NCBI GenBank assembly: GCA_009704945.1
Contig: WLDG01000011.1
Location: 1-35,402 of the forward strand
Origin: Actinomycetota bacterium
GTDB taxonomy: Bacteria; Actinomycetota; Actinomycetes; Actinomycetales; Microbacteriaceae
Reading direction: 5' to 3'
DNA: 35,402 bases
The position numbers and the translations under genes were made by a program. Shown here piece after piece: positions 1 through 7,643 of this stretch. How positions within the stretch are numbered: position 1 is the stretch's first letter; every line of letters starts with the position of its first letter. The notes beneath the pieces are model-generated. The model had not been told where the DNA came from. It worked only from the letters and a program-made list of their open reading frames with translations, and searched no databases.

Positions 1-27
1 GACAGGGATACCTTTCGGTAGCTAGCC

Positions 28-49
28 GTTCACCTTTCGTTAACTTGAA
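28..49 (+). promoter_or_regulatory. PhoP-type PHO box upstream of pstC
   Basis: Two 11-bp direct-repeat units lie head to tail: GTTCACCTTTC (28-38) and GTTAACTTGAA (39-49). The first seven bases of each fit the repeat unit described for Streptomyces PhoP (GTTCAYY-like, 11-bp period). A possible -10, TAGTTT, follows at 57-62. The placement before a pst operon supports activation under phosphate limitation. Seen: the repeats and spacing. Inferred: PhoP binding. Confidence 0.6.
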
Positions 50-88
50 TTAGCCCTAGTTTTTACCTCGTTCGCGAATGCTGGCACA

Positions 89-1063
89 GTGACCAGTGGC
101 CCATCTCCTATCAAGCGCGACTTGCAATTGCGACCATTTCGAAGAGCCGACAAGATTTTCTTCAGGGTTGCTTCGATGGCAGCCTACTCCGCAATCGTAA
201 TCATCCTCTTGATCCTTTTTTTCCTTATGCAACGGGCTTGGCCGGCGTTTGAAGAACAGGGAGTTCTAAATTTTGTTTTTGGAACGGGTTGGGACACGTC
301 AGTCGACCCCCCAGTTCTTCGACTAGGCCCTCAGCTGTACGGCACACTTCTAATTGCTGCCCTAGCTACCACCATCGCAGTTCCCATGGCGATATCCATT
401 GCCTACTTCATTGTTTTTATTGCACCCAAAGTAGTGAGCAAAGCTGCCGTGATCTTGATTGATTTCCTCGCTGCCATTCCATCGGTAGTAATCGGCCTTT
501 GGGGATTACTTGCATTTGTTCCCGTCGCAGTCGAATGGGCAGAAATTTTGAATGACTTGTTTGGCTGGATTCCAATTTTTGCCCATGATGCCGGCACCTT
601 CGCCAACTCCCCATTCATAGCCTCTCTCGTGCTGGCAATCATGATTGTCCCAATCATTGCCTCGGTTACCAGAGAAATTTTCAGCCAAATGGATCAAGAG
701 GTTATTCGTGCTGCTCAGGCGCTTGGTGGAAATGCTGAGTCAACTTTTAGGAAAGTTATTCTGCCTACCTCGGCATCAGGAATTGTGGGAGGCACACTGC
801 TGGCACTTGGGCGGGCCATGGGTGAGACAGTTGCCATCTACTTCGTTTTAAATCTGGTCTACGATCGCTTTAACTGGGGCATGATCTTAATGCCAGAGGG
901 CGGAAACGTCGCTTCTCTGGTTTTAGCGAAATTTGCTGAGGCAACTCAGGCAGAGCTGGCAGCGTTGATGGCAGCGGGAGTCGTTCTGTTTGTCGTCACA
1001 CTCATTGTTAATGCCTTGGCTTCATGGATAGTAGCCAAAGCACAACCATGGAGGCAAGTATGA
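89..1063 (+). CDS. pstC: Phosphate ABC transporter permease PstC
   Basis: Membrane subunit of the PstSCAB high-affinity phosphate importer. The 324-residue product has a basic cytoplasmic N-terminus, a first membrane segment near residues 30-50, and several more hydrophobic segments. The binding-protein-dependent permease loop near residues 205-245 reads RAAQALGGNAESTFRKVILP, followed by a G-R-A-MGET motif typical of PstC. The start is GTG. An ATG ten bases upstream is out of frame and reaches a stop within a few codons. The gene ends in an ATGA overlap with pstA, so the two are translationally coupled. It comes first in the operon, with pstS last, unlike the common pstS-first order. The PHO-box-like repeats at 28-49 suggest phosphate control. 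Function is secure from family features; the exact start is likely. Confidence 0.93.
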   Translation: MTSGPSPIKRDLQLRPFRRADKIFFRVASMAAYSAIVIILLILFFLMQRAWPAFEEQGVLNFVFGTGWDTSVDPPVLRLGPQLYGTLLIAALATTIAVPMAISIAYFIVFIAPKVVSKAAVILIDFLAAIPSVVIGLWGLLAFVPVAVEWAEILNDLFGWIPIFAHDAGTFANSPFIASLVLAIMIVPIIASVTREIFSQMDQEVIRAAQALGGNAESTFRKVILPTSASGIVGGTLLALGRAMGETVAIYFVLNLVYDRFNWGMILMPEGGNVASLVLAKFAEATQAELAALMAAGVVLFVVTLIVNALASWIVAKAQPWRQV

Positions 1064-2127
1064 CAATAGGAAGCCTTGTTCGGCCTCGCAACGCAAGTCC
1101 TTGGACGAAAATCGACCCCAAGCTACTGAGTGCAATTGTCGTAGCTTCGATTCTGCCAGCTGCCTTTGCTGTCGGTTTTTGGCTTGTATCGGGAATCAAC
1201 TTCATCGTTGTGCTCTATGCGGTTTTTCTGCCTCTTCAGCTTCTCGGAGGTGCGTATGCCGGCTACGTGGGTTACGGCCGCAGAGGCATTCCCGATGGAC
1301 TTCTGGTTGTCGTGACACTTTTTTTGACTGCTTTCGTCTTGATCATGCTTCTGAGCGTTGTTATTTCAGTCTTTGCAACCGGATTTCAGGCTCTTAGTCC
1401 GCACTTTTTCTATCAAAACAACCGCTACGTTGGCCCCACAACGGATTTAAGCTATGGCGGACTTGGCCACGCTCTCGTGGGGACTTTGATGATTGTTAGC
1501 TTCACAACAGCAATCACAGTCCCGTTGGGGATTGCTACTGCCGTCTACATCACGGAAACACAAGGCAAGAGCAGGAGTCTAATCAGGACTCTTCTTCAGG
1601 CCATGAGTGGATTGCCATCAGTAGTAGCTGGTCTTTTCATATACGCCATGTTTATTGCGACTGGAGTCTCTTCTTACGCAGGCTATGCAGGATCGCTTGC
1701 ACTGGTTCCATTGATGCTGCCTACAGTTTCCCGCGTGAGTGAGGAAGCACTGCGATTGGTGCCAAAAGAGCTTCGAAACGGTGCACTAGCCCTTGGCGCT
1801 CCATCCTGGAGAGCTTTTTTCATGGTTACCTTGCCAGCCGCCAAATCAGGAATTATTACCGCAGTTCTGCTGGGAATAGCTCGAATCATTGGAGAGACCG
1901 CACCTCTTCTTCTGACAATTTTCACTTCAAACGTTACAAACCTAAACATGTTTGATGGGGGAGTTGCATCATTACCAACGTATCTTTTCCTCAACTTATC
2001 CTTCGGTACTGATGGCTCTATTGCAAGAGCCTGGGGTGCCGCGGCAACCATTCTCATTGTCGTAGCCATAATCTTCACGGCTGCTCGAATCGCTTCATCT
2101 CCAAGAAAGTCAGGTAAGAAAAAATGA
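1060..2127 (+). CDS. pstA: Phosphate ABC transporter permease PstA
   Basis: Second permease of the phosphate importer, partner of PstC. I place the start at the ATG overlapping the pstC stop codon (ATGA), because GGAGG lies six bases upstream; an in-frame ATG 36 bases earlier lacks that site. This gives 355 residues. Early hydrophobic segments (about residues 30-85) precede the permease core. The core carries the [17 protein letters not shown] region and the loop [20 protein letters not shown], followed by [11 protein letters not shown], the usual PstA signature. The N-terminal extension with extra membrane segments is longer than in enterobacterial PstA but common in actinobacteria. It ends in another ATGA overlap, with pstB. 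Confident. Confidence 0.93.
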   Translation: MTIGSLVRPRNASPWTKIDPKLLSAIVVASILPAAFAVGFWLVSGINFIVVLYAVFLPLQLLGGAYAGYVGYGRRGIPDGLLVVVTLFLTAFVLIMLLSVVISVFATGFQALSPHFFYQNNRYVGPTTDLSYGGLGHALVGTLMIVSFTTAITVPLGIATAVYITETQGKSRSLIRTLLQAMSGLPSVVAGLFIYAMFIATGVSSYAGYAGSLALVPLMLPTVSRVSEEALRLVPKELRNGALALGAPSWRAFFMVTLPAAKSGIITAVLLGIARIIGETAPLLLTIFTSNVTNLNMFDGGVASLPTYLFLNLSFGTDGSIARAWGAAATILIVVAIIFTAARIASSPRKSGKKK

Positions 2128-2906
2128 GCCTTGTCCAAACTCATCACCTTGAGACCGAAAACGTGAATGTCTGGTTTGGGGCTCGTCATGTGCTCCGAGA
2201 CGTCTCACTGACATTCCCTTCAAATCAAGTAACGGCCCTCATCGGCCCATCGGGTTGCGGAAAGTCAACTTTTATTCGGACTCTAAATCGAATGCACGAG
2301 CTGATTCCTGGGGCTGGCCTGGCTGGAAAAGTGCTTTTGGACGGGCGAGACATCTATGAAACCGGTGTAGACCCCGTAGACGTCAGGCTCAAGGTTGGAA
2401 TGGTTTTTCAGAAACCCAACCCGTTTCCCACGATGTCTATCAAGGACAACGTCATATCCGGACTTAGGCTCTCCGGCCAGAGAGTTGATAGTGAAGAAGA
2501 GCTCGTGGAAACCTCTTTGCGTCGAGCTTCGATGTGGACTGAAGTCAAAGATCGACTAAACGAGCCAGCACTGTCTCTTTCAGGCGGTCAACAACAGCGC
2601 CTTTGCATAGCTAGGGGTCTAGCAATGGTTCCAGAAGTGATGCTCATGGATGAACCATGTTCCGCCCTTGACCCAGGCTCAACCAGAAGAATTGAAGAAA
2701 CAATTCTGGAACTGAAGCAGACGATGACGATTGTGATCGTGACTCATAACATGCAGCAGGCTCAAAGAATTTCTGATCAAACAGCTTTCTTCCTAGCTGA
2801 AGACGGTGAACCAGGTCACGTAGTTGAATTTGGAGAGACAGAAAGAATTTTCCACGGTCCGATTGATCCACGAACCAATGCCTACGTAAATGGCCATTTT
2901 GGTTAG
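2124..2906 (+). CDS. pstB: Phosphate ABC transporter ATP-binding protein PstB
   Basis: ATPase that powers phosphate import through PstC/PstA on the cytoplasmic face. The 260-residue length is usual for PstB. Visible motifs: Walker [10 protein letters not shown] at residues 41-49, the Q-loop region [10 protein letters not shown] at about 93-102 which is diagnostic of PstB, the ABC signature LSGGQQQRL at 152-160, Walker [14 protein letters not shown] at 172-184, and the switch histidine in IVIVTHNM near 205-212. The start codon overlaps the pstA stop. No phoU follows; the next gene is pstS after a 111-base gap with its own control region. Confidence 0.95.
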   Translation: MSLVQTHHLETENVNVWFGARHVLRDVSLTFPSNQVTALIGPSGCGKSTFIRTLNRMHELIPGAGLAGKVLLDGRDIYETGVDPVDVRLKVGMVFQKPNPFPTMSIKDNVISGLRLSGQRVDSEEELVETSLRRASMWTEVKDRLNEPALSLSGGQQQRLCIARGLAMVPEVMLMDEPCSALDPGSTRRIEETILELKQTMTIVIVTHNMQQAQRISDQTAFFLAEDGEPGHVVEFGETERIFHGPIDPRTNAYVNGHFG

Positions 2907-2912
2907 CCAAGA

Positions 2913-2992
2913 GTTAACCATTAGTTTGCATACAGTAAACGCAACCGAGGTCCTTTTGTTCACCCACGAACGCTTTTCTGTGATTGTTCACC
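2913..2992 (+). promoter_or_regulatory. pstB-pstS intergenic control region
   Basis: Between pstB and pstS an 11-bp-phased series begins with GTTAACC (2913), GTTTGCA (2924) and GTAAACG (2935); only the first is a good PHO-unit match. Two exact GTTCACC heptamers follow at 2958-2964 and 2986-2992, 28 bp apart. TACAGT at 2931-2936 could be a -10. This may be a second, looser PhoP-responsive promoter allowing extra pstS expression. The 28-bp spacing is not a multiple of 11, so the claim is weaker than for pstC. Confidence 0.35.
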
Positions 2993-3017
2993 AGACAAAC
3001 AGAATGAAGGAGAAAAA

Positions 3018-4052
3018 ATGCGGAAACTTCCCGCGATTATAGCTTCTGGAGCAATTGTTTTGGCCTCAATGGTCGTGGCTCCAGCCGCGCATGCAACAGA
3101 CATTTCTGGTTCCGGTTCTTCTTACGCAGGCAAGATGTTTGCCGAGTGTATTGCCGGATACACCACTGATGCTGTTACCTACAACCCAGCGGGTTCGGGA
3201 ACAGGAAAGAAAGATTTTGCTGACGGAAAAACATCTTTTGGTGCATCTGACTCACTTTACGAAAAGGGCACCGAGCCTAAGTTTGACTTCACGTATGTTC
3301 CAGCCGTCGCTGGTCCAATCGCAATTGCTTATAACGTTCCAGAGTTGAAGGACGTGCGCTTGACGCCGGCTCTCATTTCAGACATCTTCTTGGGTAAAAT
3401 CAAGAAGTGGAACGACAGAAAAATCGCTGCAGTAAATCGCGGCGTGAGTCTTCCAAATCAGAACATTAACGTTGTTTATCGCAAGGATGGTTCTGGAACA
3501 ACAAACAACTTCGCCAACTGGCTAAAGCAGACCGTTCCAAACGGCGGCTGGGTCCAGAACGATAGCTGGGCAACCGCTACTGGCAACAAGGCAGTGGGCA
3601 TTGCTGGAGACAAGAGCCAAGGTGTTCGTGCCGAAATCAAGAAAACTCCATATTCGATCGGATACCTAGACCTTGCAGATGCGCTGGCTGAACGCTTCGG
3701 ACTAGCCTCTGTCCAGAACGCTGCCGGCAAGTTTGTTAAGCCAACCGTTGCGACTGCACGAAACTTTCTTGCAGCACAGAAGATGGATTCAAATGGCGTA
3801 GTGACTTTCAACTACAACGCCAAGTCCGGTCTCACTGGAAGCAAGAAGACCACAAACTTCTATTCCATCGTGCTAGTTGCCTACGTCATGGCTCCAACTG
3901 AGGCAGCAACACCACAAGCAAAAGCCGCACGTAACTTCATTAAGTTCGTTGTAAACACTTGTGTTCCACAGAAGGGTGCAAACCTCGGTTACGTTGCATT
4001 CTCAGGCTCATTCCTGACAGTTGCCAACAGAACCATCGATCGCATTCGCTAA
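3018..4052 (+). CDS. pstS: Phosphate-binding protein PstS, secreted, without lipobox
   Basis: Extracellular phosphate-binding subunit. A strong Shine-Dalgarno (AAGGAG) precedes the ATG. Residues 1-26 form a classical signal peptide ending in AHA, with no cysteine at the cleavage site. The mature protein starts with the phosphate-loop sequence SGSGSSYAG and later has YRKDGSGTTNNF (about residues 154-165), the second conserved phosphate-binding loop. IFLGKIKKWND near residue 123 is also typical of PstS. Length 344 is normal. The odd point is the missing lipobox, since binding proteins of Gram-positive ABC importers are normally lipid-anchored. The next gene encodes a lipoprotein of the same family, which might supply the anchor (inference). 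Confidence 0.9.
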   Translation: MRKLPAIIASGAIVLASMVVAPAAHATDISGSGSSYAGKMFAECIAGYTTDAVTYNPAGSGTGKKDFADGKTSFGASDSLYEKGTEPKFDFTYVPAVAGPIAIAYNVPELKDVRLTPALISDIFLGKIKKWNDRKIAAVNRGVSLPNQNINVVYRKDGSGTTNNFANWLKQTVPNGGWVQNDSWATATGNKAVGIAGDKSQGVRAEIKKTPYSIGYLDLADALAERFGLASVQNAAGKFVKPTVATARNFLAAQKMDSNGVVTFNYNAKSGLTGSKKTTNFYSIVLVAYVMAPTEAATPQAKAARNFIKFVVNTCVPQKGANLGYVAFSGSFLTVANRTIDRIR

Positions 4053-4061
4053 TAGTTACAA

Positions 4062-4097
4062 AATCGAGGCCCAAGGCTCAAGCCTTGGGCCTCGATT
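4062..4097 (+). terminator. Perfect 16-bp hairpin after pstS
   Basis: A perfect inverted repeat with 16-bp arms (4062-4077 and 4082-4097) surrounds a TCAA loop just after the pstS stop. The right arm is not followed by a T-run, and the next gene's Shine-Dalgarno lies only nine bases later. It could be an mRNA-stabilising stem or partial attenuator that sets pstS expression above that of the downstream lipoprotein gene, rather than a full intrinsic terminator. Confidence 0.6.
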
Positions 4098-4116
4098 ACA
4101 CAAGTGGAGGATAGAC

Positions 4117-5154
4117 ATGAAAGTCAGCAGATTAGTTGTTATTGCAGCTGTTTCACTCGCCACACTAACTGCATGTGATCCACCTATCCCTCAATCCTTG
4201 CTTGTAGAGCAAGCTGAGCAAGTTGTCCAGTGCGGCGATTCAGGTGAGATATCCGTTTACATGGATCCTGGATTCGCAGATTTGATCTACACCTGGGGTG
4301 AACCAATTGCTACCGCCTGCCCCGACCTTTCAATTTTTGAGGCTGAGACTTTAGAGGATGCTCAGATTTTCGCGTCAATTTTCGACGCCCAGTGTGAGCC
4401 AATTGCTTCAGCGCCAATTGCGTTTGACGCAGCGGCTGTTGTTTTCTACTTGGATGAGGCTTTTTCAATAAATCTTTCCGGAGAGGCTATTCAAGGTATT
4501 TTCACGGGGGCTATTTCAAATTGGTCAGATCCGCTTGTTAGCGAACTAAATCCAGAGGTTTCTTTTCCTAATCTTCCGATTCAAGTAATACCAAATTCAA
4601 ATAGGCATTTGATTGATGCGATGCAGCAATGGAGTGGGGAATTGGCAGGCGTTGAGAAATCCTTCACGCTGCTGAAAGATGATCCTAAGGCAGTCTTCTC
4701 GGATCTTATTTTTGAAATGCCTGCTGGGAGTATTGCCCTGATGCCGCTGTCAGAAGCCAGCATCGCCGGCGCCACAGTTGCAAACATCGAAACTCCAGAA
4801 GGAACCTTGTTGGCAGATCAGCAGTCAATTTATGCCGGTTCCACCATGTTCAGCACTGAAACTAATGGCCAAATCATCACTACTAAGTTTGAGACCCAGG
4901 CAACCCCATTGCCATCACCCGGCACATCTGAGGCAGCTATTCCCTACAAAGCATTAGTGCCAGTCAATTTGACAATTTGCGGTGAGGATTCGCTTGCTGT
5001 TCGGGCAGTTGCTAGATTTGCGGTTCGACTTGATGCCCAGGGGTTGATTGCGACCTCTGCCTTGGTTGCTCTGGAAGAAAAAGTACGAGTTGCTTCTGCT
5101 GCGGTTCTAGGAAGCGGTTTACCACTTCCGGAAGTACCAGAAGTTTCGAATTAG
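4117..5154 (+). CDS. Divergent PstS-family lipoprotein
   Basis: A 345-residue lipoprotein. I chose the ATG with GGAGG seven bases upstream; earlier in-frame codons run through the hairpin after pstS. Residues 1-19 form a signal peptide ending in the lipobox LTAC, with the lipid-bearing Cys near residue 19. The fold resembles PstS: GIFTGAISNWSDP (about residues 128-140) matches the IFLGKIKKWND block of the upstream gene. However, both phosphate loops are changed. The N-terminal GSGSS is absent (EISVYMDPGFAD is there instead), and RxDGSGT is replaced by PNSNRH. It may therefore bind another ligand, or act as an anchor or regulator. The Ala/Val-rich C-terminal third is poorly conserved-looking. 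Family placement is fairly sure; function is unknown. Confidence 0.75.
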   Translation: MKVSRLVVIAAVSLATLTACDPPIPQSLLVEQAEQVVQCGDSGEISVYMDPGFADLIYTWGEPIATACPDLSIFEAETLEDAQIFASIFDAQCEPIASAPIAFDAAAVVFYLDEAFSINLSGEAIQGIFTGAISNWSDPLVSELNPEVSFPNLPIQVIPNSNRHLIDAMQQWSGELAGVEKSFTLLKDDPKAVFSDLIFEMPAGSIALMPLSEASIAGATVANIETPEGTLLADQQSIYAGSTMFSTETNGQIITTKFETQATPLPSPGTSEAAIPYKALVPVNLTICGEDSLAVRAVARFAVRLDAQGLIATSALVALEEKVRVASAAVLGSGLPLPEVPEVSN

Positions 5155-5174
5155 CCCGCTCTAGACTTAGCGGG
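5155..5174 (+). promoter_or_regulatory. Leaderless-type promoter inside a short inverted repeat
   Basis: TAGACT (5162-5167) lies six bases before the GTG at 5174, the layout of a leaderless promoter. It sits in the centre of an inverted repeat, CCCGCT (5155-5160) and AGCGGG (5169-5174), whose right arm touches the start codon. No Shine-Dalgarno is visible. The repeat could be an operator or a stem at the end of the upstream transcript. Confidence 0.5.
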
Positions 5175-5551
5175 TGCAAGAAACGCTAGGTCCCGGTCGG
5201 ATTCTGATCGCTGTGTATGCCGTATTCGCAGTATCTGCGAGCGCCAGGTCTGTTTATCAACTTGTGCTTGAGTTCGAGCAGGCACCCATTGCCTACTCCT
5301 TATCGTTTGTTGCGGCCTTGGTCTATGTGCTTGCCACCTTGTTTCTAGCAAAGCCGCGCCTTCGCCGATACGCCAAGTATGCGATTGGCTTTGAGGCAAT
5401 CGGAGTGTTGGCTGTCGGGGCTTTGAGCCTCTTGACTCCAGACTGGTTCAATCATCCTTCGGTCTGGTCTGGGTTTGGGATTGGATACGGTTTTGTACCT
5501 TTGATTTTGCCTCTTGTTGGGTTTGTATGGCTAAGGAAGATCAATGCTTAG
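5174..5551 (+). CDS. Small four-helix membrane protein, function unknown
   Basis: A 125-residue protein with four hydrophobic segments, at about residues 8-28, 38-58, 66-88 and 100-121. Between the second and third lies a basic loop (KPRLRRYAK) that would face the cytoplasm. I recognise no catalytic motif. The GTG start has no Shine-Dalgarno but carries a -10-like TAGACT six bases upstream. The 3' end overlaps the ribF start by eight bases, so it is probably co-transcribed with ribF. Similar small integral membrane proteins occur next to ribF in Microbacteriaceae, as far as I recall. No function is proposed. Confidence 0.7.
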   Translation: MQETLGPGRILIAVYAVFAVSASARSVYQLVLEFEQAPIAYSLSFVAALVYVLATLFLAKPRLRRYAKYAIGFEAIGVLAVGALSLLTPDWFNHPSVWSGFGIGYGFVPLILPLVGFVWLRKINA

Positions 5552-6464
5552 GATTTCAGATTCTTTACCTGCTGGATTTGCAGACACCGCGGTGGCAATC
5601 GGAAAATTTGATGGACTTCACCTAGGACATCAACAACTCTTGCATGAACTAGTCGAAACCTCAGAGGAACTCGGTCTGGCTGCCTGTGTCCTAACTTTTG
5701 ATAGACATCCAAATTCAGTTCTTAAGCCAAGCAGTGTGCCTCTTCCATTGATAGGGACAAATCAGAGGGAAGAACTTTTTGAGTCTCTCGGTGTCGAAGC
5801 CCTTAGGGTGCTCCATTTCGATCATGCTTTGGCAGATCTCAGCCCGGATGCTTTTGTCGTTAAGCACCTTGTTCCTCTTCGGGCACGCCTAGTTCTGGTC
5901 GGCGAAGGATTTAGATTTGGGGCCGGAGGGAGGGGCGACGTTGATGTTCTAAGGTCCCTCGGGAGCAGCCAAGGGTTTCAGGTTAGAGAAGTTTCCAACG
6001 TTGAAGTTGATGGGCACAAGATTTCAACGAGTGACATTAGAGAATTGCTAGATAAGGGCAACGTCGAGGTTGCCAACATTCTGCTTGGGAGACTGCATGC
6101 AACAGTCGGTGAGGTTGAACATGGTAGAAAGCTTGGCAGACAGCTCGGGTTTCCCACGGCAAATCTCTCTCGATCCTCGGAAGGGTATTTGCCAGCAGAT
6201 GGTGTTTATGCTGGTTATCTAACTTGTGAGGGCATTCGTTATCCTGCAGCCCATTCAGTTGGAACCAATGACTCCATCGAAGCAGTCCCTCGCCTTCTCG
6301 AATCTCACGTGATTGGTCGGGATGACTTGGACTTCTACGACAAAGTCGTGGTCTGTGAATATGTGGCTCAGGTTAGAGGATGGGCAAAGTATGAATCCGT
6401 CGAGGTGCTAAAGACACAAATCGCATCCGATATTGCGCGAGCAAAAGAGCTACTGGCTGAGTAG
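5544..6464 (+). CDS. ribF: Bifunctional riboflavin kinase / FMN adenylyltransferase
   Basis: Makes FMN from riboflavin and then FAD from FMN. The N-terminal nucleotidyltransferase domain carries GKFDGLHLGHQ at residues 20-30, the HxGH-type nucleotide-binding motif. The C-terminal kinase domain (about residues 185-306) has GRKLGRQLGFPTANLS near 194-209, the flavokinase PTAN signature. The 306-residue length is normal. The ATG overlaps the upstream membrane-protein gene and has an AAGGAAG site. The stop codon TAG forms part of the probable -10 of the next gene. Flavin supply may matter to the FAD-dependent ThyX encoded later, but that link is general. Confidence 0.93.
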   Translation: MLRISDSLPAGFADTAVAIGKFDGLHLGHQQLLHELVETSEELGLAACVLTFDRHPNSVLKPSSVPLPLIGTNQREELFESLGVEALRVLHFDHALADLSPDAFVVKHLVPLRARLVLVGEGFRFGAGGRGDVDVLRSLGSSQGFQVREVSNVEVDGHKISTSDIRELLDKGNVEVANILLGRLHATVGEVEHGRKLGRQLGFPTANLSRSSEGYLPADGVYAGYLTCEGIRYPAAHSVGTNDSIEAVPRLLESHVIGRDDLDFYDKVVVCEYVAQVRGWAKYESVEVLKTQIASDIARAKELLAE

Positions 6465-6467
6465 AGT
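6462..6467 (+). promoter_or_regulatory. Leaderless -10 of the DUF805 gene
   Basis: TAGAGT overlaps the ribF stop codon and ends six bases before the ATG at 6474. No Shine-Dalgarno is present. This fits a TANNNT -10 with transcription starting at the first base of the start codon. Confidence 0.5.
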
Positions 6468-6473
6468 TAAAGC

Positions 6474-7040
6474 ATGACGTTCGCAGATGCAGTCGTGAGT
6501 GGTTTCAAGAACTACTTCAACTTTAGAGGCAGAGCCTCTAGGCCAGAGTTTTGGTACTGGTTTCTCTTCACTATCTTGATCAGTATTGTCGCGACAACCT
6601 TGGAGGCTGTGCTTTGGCCTGTGCCAACGGTCCAAGATGAATGGATGCAACTTCAAAACACGTTGTCTCAACCGACACCAATCACAAATTTTTTAGCTAT
6701 CGCGCTTTTGGTGCCGAATCTTTCTGTGACAGCTCGGAGATTTCATGATGCGGGATTTTCGGCTAAGTGGCTTCTGCTGCAGTTGATACCAATTGCCTAC
6801 GGAGTTTTTGCAGCTATTGGCGCAATATCAATCCTGTCCGCCACGCCAGACCTACTAAGGCTTTCGACAGAAGATTTAATGTCCCTGGTTTTCTTGATCG
6901 TGCCGATTTTTGGACTTTTCTTGGTGGTTATGGTCATTTATTTAGTCTTTGCTCTCAAGCCGTCGAGGAGCTTCTATGACGGAAACAAGTATGTTGAACC
7001 TGAGAGCCCGGCCAGCCTGCAAGAGGGCACCACCGCCTAG
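6474..7040 (+). CDS. DUF805 family membrane protein
   Basis: A 188-residue integral membrane protein. The N-terminal block FNFRGRASRPEFWYWFLF at residues 17-34 is the hallmark of the DUF805 (YhaH-like) family. Further segments lie near 28-50, 64-80, 97-120 and 138-162, and TARRFHDAGFSAKW (about residues 85-98) is another conserved DUF805 element. The C-terminus is polar and probably cytoplasmic. The biochemical function of this family is not established. The start has a leaderless-type promoter embedded in the end of ribF, so it may be expressed independently. Confidence 0.85.
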   Translation: MTFADAVVSGFKNYFNFRGRASRPEFWYWFLFTILISIVATTLEAVLWPVPTVQDEWMQLQNTLSQPTPITNFLAIALLVPNLSVTARRFHDAGFSAKWLLLQLIPIAYGVFAAIGAISILSATPDLLRLSTEDLMSLVFLIVPIFGLFLVVMVIYLVFALKPSRSFYDGNKYVEPESPASLQEGTTA

Positions 7041-7152
7041 CAATTTTCTCGGTTTTTCCCTAAGCTGATGTTCGCCGTCTAACGGCCGCGGATAAAGAGA
7101 GCTACTGGCATCCTGCCTTTGGCGCCGCGCAGCGGATAGGAAAGGACCCACT
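7041..7152 (+). promoter_or_regulatory. rpsO promoter and leader region
   Basis: TAAGCT at 7061-7066 is a possible -10, giving a leader of about 80 bases. It contains GCCGT-CTA-ACGGC (7074-7086) and a GGCA-TCC-TGCC stem, followed by AGGAAAGG as Shine-Dalgarno. S15 represses its own mRNA through a leader structure in several bacteria. Whether this one does so cannot be told from the sequence alone. Confidence 0.35.
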
Positions 7153-7422
7153 ATGTCACTTGATTCAAAAATCAAGCAGCAGATTATCCAGGAGTATGCA
7201 ACAGGCCCAGGCGACACTGGCAGCCCAGAAGTTCAAATCGCGGTTCTTTCTCGCCGCATTTCAGACTTAACTGAGCACCTGAAGGACCACAAGCATGACC
7301 ACCACTCACGCAGAGGCTTGCTTTTGCTAGTTGGTCAGCGTCGAAGACTGCTTGGCTACCTTCAGAAGATCGACATCGATCGCTACAGAAAACTGCTGGA
7401 GCGTCTCGGCCTTCGCCGATAA
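7153..7422 (+). CDS. rpsO: 30S ribosomal protein S15
   Basis: Primary 16S rRNA-binding protein of the small-subunit platform. The 89-residue length is exactly typical. The characteristic stretches are [22 protein letters not shown] (about residues 21-42) and the [21 protein letters not shown] block (about 50-70), which carries the rRNA-contacting residues. The start has a good AGGAAAGG Shine-Dalgarno. A clear intrinsic terminator follows, then pnp; the rpsO-pnp order is conserved across bacteria. Confidence 0.97.
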   Translation: MSLDSKIKQQIIQEYATGPGDTGSPEVQIAVLSRRISDLTEHLKDHKHDHHSRRGLLLLVGQRRRLLGYLQKIDIDRYRKLLERLGLRR

Positions 7423-7435
7423 CTGGCTTGATTGG

Positions 7436-7464
7436 AACCCCAGGCAATTTGCCTGGGGTTTTTT
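7436..7464 (+). terminator. Intrinsic terminator after rpsO
   Basis: AACCCCAGGC (7436-7445) and GCCTGGGGTT (7451-7460) form a perfect 10-bp stem with a five-base loop, followed by a run of T. It is the only textbook rho-independent terminator I found in the window. Confidence 0.9.
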
Positions 7465-7466
7465 AC

Positions 7467-7495
7467 TGGGCAAATCGTAACCATTTCGTTAGGCT
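7467..7495 (+). promoter_or_regulatory. Probable pnp promoter
   Basis: TGGGCA (7467-7472), a 17-base spacer and TAGGCT (7490-7495) form a plausible promoter. It predicts a transcript start near 7502, the first base of the structured leader. It immediately follows the rpsO terminator, so pnp would be made from its own promoter. Confidence 0.5.
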
Positions 7496-7501
7496 GGTAA
7501 C

Positions 7502-7642
7502 AGGAGGAGACGAAGGCGGGTCCTCGGTGGAGGTTTCTGGGTCACTGCCCCAGATGTCTTGACTGACGACCAGCGCTTCCTCCTCTAGCACGCTGACCCA
7601 ATTGGGGTCTGGTTTGCGTGCGCAATGAGGATAAGGAGGGGC
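7502..7642 (+). ncRNA. Structured pnp leader (Actino-pnp-like)
   Basis: This 140-base leader folds into several local stems by eye: a long-range AGGAGGA (7502-7508) with TCCTCCT (7578-7584), an internal TCTGGG (7536-7541) with CCCAGA (7549-7554), then GACCC (7595-7599) with GGGTC (7605-7609), and a perfect palindrome TTGCGTGCGCAA (7614-7625) just before the AAGGAGG ribosome site. A conserved RNA called the Actino-pnp motif is known from 5' leaders of actinobacterial PNPase genes. By analogy with E. coli pnp, the long stem could be an RNase III target for PNPase autoregulation. Identity with Actino-pnp is inferred from position and shape, not from alignment. Confidence 0.6.
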
Positions 7643-7643
7643 C

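Noticed and set aside
79-93. Tiny upstream reading frame ATG to TGA just before pstC
   Set aside because: Four codons, no ribosome site, and overlap with the pstC GTG by chance is easily possible.
1683-2189. 168-codon reverse-strand frame across the pstA/pstB junction
   Set aside because: It is the antisense shadow of pstA, whose motifs are clear; the frame shows no family resemblance.
2958-2992. The two GTTCACC copies as a strict PHO-box pair
   Set aside because: They are 28 bp apart, not a multiple of 11, so I list the region only as a weak control region.
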